Of a stretch of DNA of 64,000 nucleotides, positions 15,320-23,864 are shown in pieces. Below the pieces are notes generated by a model. It was not told the origin of the DNA, did not search any database, and saw nothing but the letters and a program-made list of their open reading frames with translations. Within the stretch, counting starts at the first letter, position 1, and every line of letters starts with the position of its first letter. The DNA comes from Streptomyces minutiscleroticus (GTDB taxonomy: Bacteria > Actinomycetota > Actinomycetes > Streptomycetales > Streptomycetaceae). The position numbers were made by a program, and so were the translations under genes. The stretch covers positions 111,506 through 175,505 of the forward strand of contig NZ_BMVU01000010.1 in NCBI RefSeq assembly GCF_014650875.1. The letters run 5' to 3'.

Positions 15320-16704
15320 GAGGTTCCTTTCTGAGCGCTTTCGGGGCTTTCGGAGCCTTCGGGGGCCCCGCTCCGGCCGCCCCCGGGATGTGCGGCCGGG
15401 CCCCCCGGCAGGCGGGCCACCTCCGGTGAGGCGGACTCCAACGGGACCGACCAGGACCGGACGAGACCCAACTGCACGCCCTGGCGCGGCAGGACGGCGT
15501 CCAGCAGCCAGTCGGCGGTGACCCGGACCCGGTTGCCGGGCATCGCCGCCAGGTGGTAGCCGCGGGTGACGGCGCCGGCGAGCGGGCCGGACAGCTTGAC
15601 GCCGAGCGGGTTCGCGGCGGCCTTCACACCGCCGAGGTCGACGACGAAGCCGAGGTCGCGGTGGCGGTAGACGCGGCGGGTGCCGAGGCCGAGGGAGGCC
15701 GCGACGTTGCGGGCGGCCACCTCGCCGTGCCGCCAGGCGTGCTGGGCGGTCATCGAGGTGTACTGGCCGGGCTTCTCCAGGTCGGGGACCGCGGCGGCGT
15801 CGCCGCACGCGAACACCTCGGGCCGGCCCGGCACCTGGAGGTAGGGGTCGACGAGGAGCCGGCCGCGCTCCAGCGGCCGGCCGAGTCCCGCCACGAGCGG
15901 ATCGGGGCGGACGCCGACGCACCACACCAGCGTGCGCGTCCCGACGAACTCGCCGTCGCTCAGCCGCACCCCCTCCCGGGTCGCCTCCTCCACCGAGGTC
16001 CCGGTGCGCACCTCCACGCCCCGGCCGCGCAGCACCTGGTCGGCGGTGCGCGACAGGTGCTCGTCCAGCTCGGGCAGGAGGCGCGGCGCGATGTCCAGCA
16101 GCAGCCAGCGGGGCCGGACGCCCCGCCGCAGCGGCTTGTTCCGCACCAGCTCGTCGGTGAGCAGCTGGCCCTGCGCGGCGACCTCGGTGCCGGTGTAGCC
16201 GGCGCCGACCACCACGAACGTGCTGCGGGCCGCACAGCGCGCGGCGTCCTCCTCCGCCGCCGCGAGCTCGATCTGCCGGGTCACGTGGTCGCGCAGGTAC
16301 AGCGCCTCGGGCAGTCCCCGGAAGCCGTGCGCGTGCTCGGCGACGCCGGGGACGGGCAGCAGCTTGTTGACGGCGCCGACGGCCACGACGAGCCGGTCGT
16401 AGCCGAGGGTGCCGGTGCCGCCCTCGGGGTCCGTGCAGCGCACGGTCCGCCCCTCCAGGTCGACGCGGTCGGCCTCGCCGAGGACCAGGCGCACGCGCGG
16501 CAGGGTGTCCCCCAGGGAGACGGTGACGCGGCGCGGCTCCAGCACCCCGGCGGCGACCTGGGGCAGCAGCGGCAGGTACAGGAAGTAGTCGGTGGGGTTG
16601 AGCAGGGTGATGTCGATCCTGCCCCGGGCGATGCGGGACAGGGTGCGGGCCGTGCGGTACCCGGCGAAGCCGGCACCGACGATCAGTACGCGGGGTCGAC
16701 CCAT
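15316..16704 (-). CDS. FAD-dependent pyridine nucleotide oxidoreductase (NDH-2-like)
   Basis: The 462-residue protein has two Rossmann motifs: VLIVGAGFAGYRTARTL for FAD at the N terminus and FVVVGAGYTGTEVAAQ for NAD(P)H near residue 170. It also has the FAD-contacting VFACGDAAAVPDLEKPGQYTSM region, typical of type II NADH dehydrogenases. The C-terminal membrane-anchoring part is less clear (GPLAGAVTRGYHLAAMPGNR). NDH-2 enzymes pass electrons from NADH to quinone without proton pumping. ATG 16704 has GGAGG upstream (CGACGGAGGCCGAAGC), favouring it over an earlier in-frame start. Coupling to transketolase by ATGA suggests co-expression. Confidence 0.85.
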   Translation of the reverse strand: MGRPRVLIVGAGFAGYRTARTLSRIARGRIDITLLNPTDYFLYLPLLPQVAAGVLEPRRVTVSLGDTLPRVRLVLGEADRVDLEGRTVRCTDPEGGTGTLGYDRLVVAVGAVNKLLPVPGVAEHAHGFRGLPEALYLRDHVTRQIELAAAEEDAARCAARSTFVVVGAGYTGTEVAAQGQLLTDELVRNKPLRRGVRPRWLLLDIAPRLLPELDEHLSRTADQVLRGRGVEVRTGTSVEEATREGVRLSDGEFVGTRTLVWCVGVRPDPLVAGLGRPLERGRLLVDPYLQVPGRPEVFACGDAAAVPDLEKPGQYTSMTAQHAWRHGEVAARNVAASLGLGTRRVYRHRDLGFVVDLGGVKAAANPLGVKLSGPLAGAVTRGYHLAAMPGNRVRVTADWLLDAVLPRQGVQLGLVRSWSVPLESASPEVARLPGGPAAHPGGGRSGAPEGSESPESAQKGTS

Positions 16705-16845
16705 GCTTCGGCCTCCGTCGAGGGCTCCATGACGAGTCTTCCGCGTCCCCCCGGGGGGTGCCGCCAAACGTCGGCCACGTTTCCGGGGGCGGCGCGGGGG
16801 TTACCCGGGCGCCGACCGTGCGCCCAGCCCCCGGAGGTGCCCCCC

Positions 16846-17799
16846 ATGACCGAGTACGGCTATTTCCTGTCCACCGAGGAGTTCACCCCCCGGGAGCTGG
16901 TCGAGCAGGCCAGGATGGCGGAGCAGGCCGGTTTCCGGGCGCTGTGGATCTCCGACCACTACCATCCGTGGAACGGCGCGCAGGGCAGCAGCCCCTTCGT
17001 CTGGTCGGTGATCGGCGCGCTCTCCGAGGCGGTCTCGCTGCCCGTCCAGACGGCCGTGACCTGCCCCACCGTGCGCATCCACCCGGCCGTCGTGGCGCAG
17101 GCCGCGGCGACCAGCGCGGTGATGACGAACGGCCGGTTCCGGCTGGGCGTGGGCACGGGCGAGGCGCTGAACGAGCACGTCCTCGGCAACCCCTGGCCGC
17201 CCACGCACGTCCGCCTGGAGATGCTGGAGGAGGCCGTCCAGGTGATCCGCCGCCTCCTCACCGGCGAGGAGGTCAACCACCGCGGCCCGCACTACACCGT
17301 CGAGAACGCCCGTCTGTACACGGTGCCGGACGAGCCCGTGCCGATCGACGTCTCGGGCTTCGGCCCCAAGGCGACGGCCGTCGCGTCCCGCATCGGGGAC
17401 GGCTACATCACGATGGCGCCGGACGAGGCGATGGTGACCCGGTACCGCAAGGGGGGCGGCGGCTCCAAGCCGGTGAGCGGCGGCCTGAAGGTCTGCTACG
17501 GCCCCGACCGGGACGAGGCGGTGCGCCGGGTCCACGAGCTCTGGTACAGCGAGCAGCTGCCCGGCGAGATGGGGCAGGTGCTGCCCTCGCCGCGCCACTT
17601 CGAACAGCTGCACGAACTGGTCACCGAGGACCGGGTGCGCGAGAACGTGGTCTGCGGGGACGACGTCGAGGCCCACGTCAGCGCGCTGTCCGCGTACGCC
17701 GACGCCGGCTTCGACCGCGTCTACGTCGGGCAGATCGGCCCCGACCAGCGCGACTTCTTCGACTTCTACCGCACGAAGGTGCTGCCGCAGCTGCCGTGA
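16846..17799 (+). CDS. LLM-class F420-dependent oxidoreductase
   Basis: The 317-residue luciferase-like monooxygenase fold protein starts EYGYFLSTEEFTPRELVEQA. It shows RALWISDHYHPWN, RFRLGVGTGEALNEHVLG and VPIDVSGFGPKATAVASRIGDGY, the pattern of the F420-dependent glucose-6-phosphate dehydrogenase-like (FGD-like) subgroup annotated as TIGR03557. Most of these use reduced or oxidised F420, and the substrate is unknown. ATG is preceded by GGAGGTG. The gene is divergent from the flavoprotein gene and followed by a nested hairpin. Confidence 0.88.
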   Translation: MTEYGYFLSTEEFTPRELVEQARMAEQAGFRALWISDHYHPWNGAQGSSPFVWSVIGALSEAVSLPVQTAVTCPTVRIHPAVVAQAAATSAVMTNGRFRLGVGTGEALNEHVLGNPWPPTHVRLEMLEEAVQVIRRLLTGEEVNHRGPHYTVENARLYTVPDEPVPIDVSGFGPKATAVASRIGDGYITMAPDEAMVTRYRKGGGGSKPVSGGLKVCYGPDRDEAVRRVHELWYSEQLPGEMGQVLPSPRHFEQLHELVTEDRVRENVVCGDDVEAHVSALSAYADAGFDRVYVGQIGPDQRDFFDFYRTKVLPQLP

Positions 17800-17812
17800 C
17801 ACCGCCGCGGGT

Positions 17813-17863
17813 GACGCGCCGGGGACCCGCTTCTCTCCGCGAAAGCGGGCATCCCGGCGCGTC
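17813..17863. terminator. Nested hairpin after the LLM oxidoreductase
   Basis: Outer 11-bp arms GACGCGCCGGG (17813-17823) and complement (17853-17863) enclose an inner hairpin with arms CCCGCTT/AAGCGGG. It starts 13 nt after the TGA. Confidence 0.6.
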
Positions 17864-18091
17864 GCGTACGCGCGTACGGCGGACGGGGCGGCGCGGCGGC
17901 CGTGACACTGGCCGCGGCCGGGACCGTCCGGTCGCGCAGGAGCCGAGGCCGGTGTACAAGGGGCCGCCCCTCCGCCGGCCCCGCACGTCGCCGTCCGTCA
18001 CCGGTCCTGCGCGTGAGCCGTCCGTCGCCGGCCCGCGCGTACGCGGTCCGGCACCGGTCGCCGCGGCGGCCCGGACGCGCTCGCCGCGGGC

Positions 18092-18574
18092 TCAGTCCCG
18101 GGGGCGCGGGACCTCGGGGGCCATGTCCGGCTTCGGCGGGACCGGCGCGCCGGACGGGGTGACGGACGGCCCGGCGTCCGGCAGACCGGTGCCCGCGTCA
18201 CCGGCGGCGCGGTCGCGTCCGCCGGGCCCGTGCCCGCCGGCCCCGTGCCCGCCGCGCGCCCGCCGCGGCAGCGGGCCGGAGGACCCGGGCCGGGCCGCGT
18301 TGCGCAGCAGGAACGCCGCGATGCCCAGCAGCACGGCGGTGACCACGGCGGCCGCCCAGCCGGGCAGGCCGAGCGCGAGCAGCAGCCCGACGGCGAGCGC
18401 GAGGGCGGCGCCCGCGTACAGGGCGGTGGCGCCGGACGCGGCGTACAGCGCGGCCGTGCGGCGCTGCTTGCGGCCCTGTTCGCGCAGCTCCTCGCGGACG
18501 GCGTCGCGGGCCGCGCGCGTCAGCGCCTCGACCAGTCTTCTGTCCGGTTGTTCGGGATGCGGTAAGCGGTCCAT
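18092..18574 (-). CDS. Phage-holin-fold (Actinobacterial holin_3_6 / DUF1469-type) membrane protein
   Basis: The 160-residue product begins with an amphipathic charged region (LVEALTRAARDAVREELREQG). Two closely spaced transmembrane helices follow (ALYAASGATALYAGAALALAVGLLLAL and GWAAAVVTAVLLGIAAFLL, cited by core), then a long Gly/Pro-rich disordered tail. This is the layout of the chromosomal PF07332-like family in actinomycetes, which is not part of prophages and has no proven holin activity. The start has a TAGACG hexamer a few bases upstream rather than a good ribosome-binding site. It stands alone, divergent from the VOC gene. Confidence 0.7.
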   Translation of the reverse strand: MDRLPHPEQPDRRLVEALTRAARDAVREELREQGRKQRRTAALYAASGATALYAGAALALAVGLLLALGLPGWAAAVVTAVLLGIAAFLLRNAARPGSSGPLPRRARGGHGAGGHGPGGRDRAAGDAGTGLPDAGPSVTPSGAPVPPKPDMAPEVPRPRD

Positions 18575-18685
18575 GGGCCGCGTCTACCCCGGCGGTGCAC
18601 CCGGTAACGCCGGCCGCCCCGAGGGACGGAGGGCGTTCCCCCGAAACGATCACTTGGCCGAGCGGGGCCAACTAGGCTTCGCCGT

Positions 18686-19039
18686 ATGGACATTCTGGGA
18701 ACCACGCTGCGCATCTGCGTCGACGACCTGGAGACCATGGTCCCCTTCTACGAGAGGCTGGCGGGCGCCAGGGCCCTCCGCTTCGAGCGCGGCGGCGTCT
18801 CGGTCGCCGCGGTCGGCTGCTTCTTGCTGATGAGCGGTCCGCAGGCCGAGCTGGACGTGCTGCGCAAGGTCGCCGCGACCATCGCCGTTCGGGACGTCGA
18901 CGAGGCCCGCGAGGTGCTCACCGAGGCCGGCGCGCAGGTACTGGCCGGGCCCGTGGCGACACCGGCGGGGCGCAACCTGATCGCGCTGCACCCGGACGGC
19001 AGCGTGTACGAGTACGCGGACCGGCGCGCGGACCGGTGA
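18686..19039 (+). CDS. VOC (glyoxalase/bleomycin-resistance fold) protein
   Basis: The 117-residue protein has the beta-alpha-beta-beta-beta pattern of the vicinal oxygen chelate fold. It opens with TTLRICVDDLETMVPFYERL, then FERGGVSVAAVGCFLLMSG and TIAVRDVDEAREVLTEAGA, and closes with NLIALHPDGSVYEYAD, which carries a terminal metal-site-like glutamate. The enzymatic role cannot be assigned. TAGGCT lies seven bases before ATG without a ribosome-binding site, suggesting a leaderless transcript. It converges on the GNAT gene with a 41-nt gap. Confidence 0.75.
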   Translation: MDILGTTLRICVDDLETMVPFYERLAGARALRFERGGVSVAAVGCFLLMSGPQAELDVLRKVAATIAVRDVDEAREVLTEAGAQVLAGPVATPAGRNLIALHPDGSVYEYADRRADR

Positions 19040-19080
19040 GGGCCGGGCGCCGGGCCGGTCGGGGCCGGGCGCCGGGCCGG

Positions 19081-19626
19081 TCAGAGCCGGGGCATGTCGG
19101 CCGTGAGCGCCCACCGCTCGTGGTCGCGCCAGGCGCCGTCGATGTACAGGAAGTCCGGCGAGTAGCCCTCCAGCCGGAAGCCGGCGGAGCGGGCCAGGGC
19201 GACGGAGGCCGCGTTGCCCGGCTGGACGTTGATCTCCAGCCGGTGCAGGCCGAGCGGGCCGAAGGCGTGCTCCACGACCAGCCCGAGCCCCTCGCGCATC
19301 AGCCCGCGCCCGGCCGCGTGCGCGAACGCGCCGTAGCCCAGCGCCCCGCACTGGAACGCGCCGCGCACGATGTTGTTGACGTTGACGAACCCGGCGATGG
19401 CGCCGCCGTCCCTCTCGCACACCAGGAAACCGGCCCGGGCCGGGTCCTCGATGAGCCGCCGGGCGTACTCGGCGTAGGCCTCGGCGCTCTGCGGCGGGAA
19501 CAGCCACGGGTGGTGCAGCGCCTTGCTCTCCCGCGCCCGCGCGGTGAACTCGGCGCCGTCGTCGAGCGTGAAGGGACGGACGGCCACCCGCGGCCCCACG
19601 GCGAGGTACTGGTCGTTCTGCGGCAT
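19081..19626 (-). CDS. GNAT-family N-acetyltransferase (RimJ/RimL type)
   Basis: The 181-residue product resembles RimJ/RimL-like acetyltransferases. It shows VRPFTLDDGAEFTARARESK, AIAGFVNVNNIVRGAFQCGAL, the acetyl-CoA loop GLMREGLGLVVEHAF preceded by AAGRG, and LHRLEINVQPGNAASVALARSAGFRLEGY, cited here as LHRLEINVQPGNAASVALAR. Substrates may be protein N termini or small amines. The start ATG 19626 has TACTGT six bases upstream. It lies 35 nt after the LD-carboxypeptidase stop and could be the last gene of the peptidase operon, although a leaderless internal promoter is possible. Confidence 0.82.
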   Translation of the reverse strand: MPQNDQYLAVGPRVAVRPFTLDDGAEFTARARESKALHHPWLFPPQSAEAYAEYARRLIEDPARAGFLVCERDGGAIAGFVNVNNIVRGAFQCGALGYGAFAHAAGRGLMREGLGLVVEHAFGPLGLHRLEINVQPGNAASVALARSAGFRLEGYSPDFLYIDGAWRDHERWALTADMPRL

Positions 19627-19661
19627 GCCGCCACAGTAGCCACCCGCCCGGACGCGGGCCC

Positions 19662-20585
19662 TCAGCGCAGCGCGGGCTCCCACAGCGTCAGGGTGCCCGC
19701 GTCCGCGTCCAGTTCCGCGGGCACCCCGAACGGGACGGTCAGCGCCCCTTCGCAGTGCCCGAAGCCGAAGTCCTCGGCGACCGGCACGCCGAGCGGGCCG
19801 AGCCGGTCGAGGAACACCCGCCGCAGCTCCTCGTACGGGCCGCAGTCCACCCAGGAGCCGAGCGCGATCCCGGCGACGCCGTCGAGCCAGTGCGAGCGCA
19901 GCAGCTGGGTGAGGATGCGGTCGAGCCGGTACGCCTCCTCGCCGACGTCCTCGATCATCAGCAGCCCGCCGCGGGCCGAGGGGCGGGCGTGCGGGGTGCC
20001 GAGGTCCGCGGCGAGCAGACTCACGCAGCCGCCGAGCGTGACGCCCCGGGCCCGGCCGGGCACCAGCGCGGTGCCCGGGGAGACGAGCGTGCGCACGGAC
20101 TCCGGCTCGAACAGGGTGGCCCGCAGGTGCTCCTGGGCCCGCGCGTTCTTCAGGAAGTCGATGCCCGCGGCCATGGGGCCGTGCAGCGTGGCCAGGCCCA
20201 GGCGCACGGCGAACGCCTCGTGCAGGGCGGTGATGTCGCTGAAGCCGACGAACACCTTGGGCCCCGCGGCCCGCAGGGCGTCCCAGTCGAGGAGGTCCAC
20301 CATCCGCTGGACACCGTAGCCGCCACGGGCGCACAGCACCGCGTCCACGGCCGGGTCGCACCAGGCCGCCTGGAGGTCGGCGGCCCGGTCGGCGTCCGTG
20401 CCCGCGAGGTAGCGGAAGCCGTCGTGCCGGTCCAGGACGTGGGGCGCCACGACCGGGTCCAGGTCCCAGCCGCGCAGGATGTCCAGGCCCGACTGGAGCC
20501 GCTCCTCGGGCACCGGGCCGCTGGGGGCGACGACGGCGACGCGGGCGCCGGGGGCGAGCCGCGCCGGGCGGGTCAGCTCTCTCAC
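19662..20585 (-). CDS. S66-family LD-carboxypeptidase
   Basis: The 307-residue product has the S66 hallmarks. These are VAVVAPSGPVPEERL at the N terminus, AVLCARGGYGVQRMVDLLD with the GGYG region, VFVGFSDITALH with the nucleophile Ser in the GFSD motif, LHGPM and a C-terminal Glu-His pair region (GLLMIEDVGEEAYRLDR, GFGHCEGALTVPFG). S66 enzymes cleave L,D bonds, classically releasing D-Ala from murein tetrapeptides in cell-wall recycling, and some act on microcin-like peptides. The GTG start overlaps the S9 peptidase stop (GTGA), so the two are coupled. Confidence 0.88.
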   Translation of the reverse strand: MRELTRPARLAPGARVAVVAPSGPVPEERLQSGLDILRGWDLDPVVAPHVLDRHDGFRYLAGTDADRAADLQAAWCDPAVDAVLCARGGYGVQRMVDLLDWDALRAAGPKVFVGFSDITALHEAFAVRLGLATLHGPMAAGIDFLKNARAQEHLRATLFEPESVRTLVSPGTALVPGRARGVTLGGCVSLLAADLGTPHARPSARGGLLMIEDVGEEAYRLDRILTQLLRSHWLDGVAGIALGSWVDCGPYEELRRVFLDRLGPLGVPVAEDFGFGHCEGALTVPFGVPAELDADAGTLTLWEPALR

Positions 20586-22561
20586 TTGGCGAGCTCCAGG
20601 GTGGGCAGACCGGGCACGTCGATGCCGAAGACCTGCGCGTACAGGGAGAGTTCGGACTCCAGGACCCGGACGACGGTCTCGGCGCGGCGGAAGCCGTGGC
20701 CCTCGCCCTCGAAGGCGATGTAGGCGTGCGGCACCCGCCGCTCCCGGTCCTCCAGGCGGGCCAGGAACCGCTCGCACTGGGCGGGCGGGCAGATCACGTC
20801 GTCGAGCCCCTGGAGCAGCAGGAACGGCGCGGTGATCCGGTGGGCGTGCTCGGCGGGCGAGCGCTCGCGGTAGCGTCCCGGCACCTGGGCGAGCGGCCCG
20901 ACGAGCGACTCCAGGTACCGCGACTCGAAGTCGTGGGTCTCCCCCGAGCCCCAGGCCGTGAGGTCCAGGATCGGGTACAGGATCGTGCCGCAGGCGTAGA
21001 CGTCGGTGGTGGTGAGGGAGGCGGCCGTGGTCCAGCCGCCGGCGCTGCCGCCGCGGATGGCGAGCCGGTCGCGGTCGGCCGTGCCCTCCTCGGCGAGCGC
21101 GAGCGCGACGGCCGCGCAGTCCTCGACGTCGACGACGCCCCACTGCTCGCGCAGCCGGTTGCGGTACTCCCGGCCGTGCCCGGTGGAGCCGCCGTAGTTG
21201 ACCTCGGCGACGCCGATGCCGCGCGAGGTGAAGTAGGCGATCTCCAGGTCGAGGACGAGGGGGGAGCGGCTGGTCGGGCCGCCGTGCGCCCACACCACGT
21301 ACGGCGGCAGCTCGTCGTCGGGGGCGACGTGCGCGGGGTGGTGCGGCGGGTAGACGTGCGCGTGGATCTCGCGCCCGTCGGGTCCGGCGAAGGTGCGGAT
21401 CCGCGGTTCCGGGTAGTACGCGGGGTCCACCGGGTCGTCGTGCGCGGCGCCCACCACGCGGGCGCGGCCGGTGCGGGCGTCCAGCTCCACCACCTCGTAG
21501 GCGCTGCGCGGGCTGGCGCCGACGCCGAGGACGCGGGAGCCGTGCGCGGCGAGCGAGGCCGAGAACTCCGTCCAGGGCCCGGCCGCGTCGACGACCTCGC
21601 CGGTCTCCGGGTCGAGGATGCCGAGCGCGGTGGCGCCGCGCCCGTGCACGACGGCGACCAGGCCGTCGTCCAGCGGCGCGAACCAGCGCTGCCCGATCTT
21701 CCACAGCGGGCCGCCGAACTCCTCCTCGCGCGGGCACAGCGGCGCCCCGTCGCGGTAGAGGTTCCACCAGCCGGTGCGGTCGGAGGCGTACAGCAGGGAG
21801 CCGTCGGCCGCCCAGTCGGCCTGGGCGACGGACTCCTCGGGGCCGCCCGCGACCGTGCGGACGCCCTCCAGCACGCCGCCGCCTCTCACGTCGGCGACGA
21901 GGAGCTCCGTGCCGTCCCACGGCATGCGCGGGTGGTCCCAGGCGAGCCAGGCGGCGCGCCGCCCGTCGGGCGACAGGCGGGGCCCGGTGACGAAGCGGTG
22001 CCGTCCGTCGGTCAGCTCCCGCACGGCGCCGCGGTCCTCGGCGGCCGAGCCGTCCAGCGGGACGGCGGCCAGGACGCGGCGCACGTCGGCGGGCCCGTCC
22101 CCGGTGAACTCCTCCAGGACGCACCACACCTCCCCCGCCTCGGGACGGGGCACCGGGTCGACCCAGCGCAGGCCGCCGCCGACCGGGGACAGGGGGGTGA
22201 GCGGCCATGGACCGGCGCCGTCCGCGCCCGGCTCGTAGGCGTACAGCCGCTGGTCGGCGAAGTTCACGAAGACGACCAGCGGCCCCTCGTCGCGCGCGAC
22301 GCCGGCCCAGGGCTGCCCGCCGTACTCGATGACGCGGCTGCGCACGTTCCACGGCGCGGGCAGCACCGCCTCCTCCGTGCCGTCGGTGCGCCGCCGCACC
22401 AGGGTGCGGCGGCCGCCCTCGGCGGGACGCGGCTCGGTCCACCACGCCTCCCCCCCGACGAACCCGACGTACTCGGGGTGCCCGTCGTGCGCGGCGGCGA
22501 GCCGGGCGTCGATGGGCGAGGGCCATGAACCGTAGGCCAGGGTCTGCACGATGTGCCCCAC
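20582..22561 (-). CDS. S9-family prolyl-oligopeptidase-like peptidase
   Basis: The 659-residue cytosolic-looking protein has an N-terminal beta-propeller with repeated WA-DGSLLYASD-like blades (about 20-390). A C-terminal alpha/beta-hydrolase domain follows, containing YVVWAHGGPTSR, the nucleophile motif IRGGSAGGWTT (GGSAGG), the Asp region LLLQGLDDVICPP and the His in GEGHGFR. The S9C subgroup acts as acylaminoacyl- or dipeptidyl-peptidases on short peptides. The start is GTG 22559-22561 with AGGAGA just upstream, four bases after the M20 gene. It is part of the M55-M20-S9-S66 run. Confidence 0.9.
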   Translation of the reverse strand: MGHIVQTLAYGSWPSPIDARLAAAHDGHPEYVGFVGGEAWWTEPRPAEGGRRTLVRRRTDGTEEAVLPAPWNVRSRVIEYGGQPWAGVARDEGPLVVFVNFADQRLYAYEPGADGAGPWPLTPLSPVGGGLRWVDPVPRPEAGEVWCVLEEFTGDGPADVRRVLAAVPLDGSAAEDRGAVRELTDGRHRFVTGPRLSPDGRRAAWLAWDHPRMPWDGTELLVADVRGGGVLEGVRTVAGGPEESVAQADWAADGSLLYASDRTGWWNLYRDGAPLCPREEEFGGPLWKIGQRWFAPLDDGLVAVVHGRGATALGILDPETGEVVDAAGPWTEFSASLAAHGSRVLGVGASPRSAYEVVELDARTGRARVVGAAHDDPVDPAYYPEPRIRTFAGPDGREIHAHVYPPHHPAHVAPDDELPPYVVWAHGGPTSRSPLVLDLEIAYFTSRGIGVAEVNYGGSTGHGREYRNRLREQWGVVDVEDCAAVALALAEEGTADRDRLAIRGGSAGGWTTAASLTTTDVYACGTILYPILDLTAWGSGETHDFESRYLESLVGPLAQVPGRYRERSPAEHAHRITAPFLLLQGLDDVICPPAQCERFLARLEDRERRVPHAYIAFEGEGHGFRRAETVVRVLESELSLYAQVFGIDVPGLPTLELAK

Positions 22562-22565
22562 TCTC

Positions 22566-23864
22566 CTAAGCCGTGCGCAGGAAGCGGTCGAGGACGCGGA
22601 CGCCGAAGTGCAGCGCCTCCACGGGGACGCGCTCGTCGACCCCGTGGAAGAGGGCCTGGTAGTCGAAGCCCTCGGGGAGCCGCAGCGGCGCGAACCCGTA
22701 GCCGGTGATGCCCAGCCGCGAGAACTGCTTGGCGTCGGTGCCGCCCGACATGCAGTACGGCACGACGTGGCCCCCGGGCGCGAACTCCTCGACCGCGGCC
22801 CGCATCAGCGCGAACGTGGGCGAGTCCACCGGTGCCTGGAGCGCCGTCTCGCGGTGGTGGTACTCCCACTCCACGTCCGGCCCGGTGAGCCGGTCAAGGG
22901 TCGCGCGGAACTCGTCCTCGCCGCCGGGCAGGAAGCGCCCGTCGACGTGGGCGACGGCCTCGCCCGGGACGACGTTGACCTTGTAGCCGGCGTCCAGCAT
23001 GGTCGGGTTGGCGCTGTTGCGCACGGTGGGCGCGACGAGGGCGGCGGCGGGCCCGAGCTTGGCGAGCAGCGCGTCGACGTCGTCGAAGTCGGGGGCGACG
23101 CCGTACAGCGCGCAGAGCTCGGTCAGGGCCGCGCGGACGGTCGGGGTGAGCCGTACGGGCCACTCGTGGGCGCCGATGCGGGCGACCGCGGTGGCGAGAC
23201 GCGTGACGGCGTTGTCCGGGTTCGCCTTGGAGCCGTGCCCGGCGCGGCCGCGCGCGGTCAGCCTCAGCCAGCCCGTACCGCGCTCACCGGCCGCGACGGG
23301 GTAGATCTCGCGCCCGCTGCCGTCGTGGAAGGTGAACGCGCCGGACTCGCTGATCCCCTCCGTGCAGCCCTCGAACAGCTCCGGGTGGGAGTCGGCGAGG
23401 AAGCCCGAGCCGTCCTCGGCGCTGGCCTCCTCGTCGGCGGTGAAGGCGACGACGACGTCCCGGCGGGGCCGCTTCCCCTCCCTCGCCCAGGCGCGCACGA
23501 CCGCGAGGACCATCGCGTCCATGTTCTTCATGTCGACCGCGCCCCGGCCCCACACGACGCCGTCGCGCACCTCGCCGGAGAACGGGTGCACGCTCCAGTC
23601 CTCCGCCCGCGCCGGCACGACGTCCAGGTGGCCGTGGACCAGCAGCGCGTCGGCGGACGGGTCGGTGCCCTCGATCCGAGCGACGACGTTGGTGCGGCCC
23701 GGGGTGCGCTCCAGCAGGACCGGCTCCAGGCCGGCCTCCGCGAGCCGGGCCGCGGCGTACTCGGCGGCGGGGCGCTCCCGGCAGTCCCCGCCGCCGCGGT
23801 TGGTCGTGTCGATCCTGATGAGGTCGGAGGTGAACTCCACGACCTCGTCGAACGCGTCAGCCAT
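22566..23864 (-). CDS. M20-family metallopeptidase / amidohydrolase
   Basis: The 432-residue product has the M20 dinuclear-zinc signatures: LLVHGHLDVVPA (first metal His and Asp), GRGAVDMKNM (bridging Asp), FTADEEASAEDGSGFL (Glu-Glu catalytic base and ligand), and SGGTDAKQFS. The lid domain is present (about 190-305: GWLRLTARGRAGHGSKANP). It is annotated in related genomes as M20/M25/M40 hydrolase and probably cleaves dipeptides or N-acyl amino acids. ATG 23864 lies inside the end of the M55 gene (8-nt overlap), which supports translational coupling and this start over an upstream one. Confidence 0.9.
   Translation of the reverse strand: MADAFDEVVEFTSDLIRIDTTNRGGGDCRERPAAEYAAARLAEAGLEPVLLERTPGRTNVVARIEGTDPSADALLVHGHLDVVPARAEDWSVHPFSGEVRDGVVWGRGAVDMKNMDAMVLAVVRAWAREGKRPRRDVVVAFTADEEASAEDGSGFLADSHPELFEGCTEGISESGAFTFHDGSGREIYPVAAGERGTGWLRLTARGRAGHGSKANPDNAVTRLATAVARIGAHEWPVRLTPTVRAALTELCALYGVAPDFDDVDALLAKLGPAAALVAPTVRNSANPTMLDAGYKVNVVPGEAVAHVDGRFLPGGEDEFRATLDRLTGPDVEWEYHHRETALQAPVDSPTFALMRAAVEEFAPGGHVVPYCMSGGTDAKQFSRLGITGYGFAPLRLPEGFDYQALFHGVDERVPVEALHFGVRVLDRFLRTA

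Noticed and set aside
18092..18574. Prophage remnant suggested by the holin-fold protein
   Set aside because: No integrase, endolysin, structural gene or att-like repeat is nearby; this family is chromosomal in actinomycetes.
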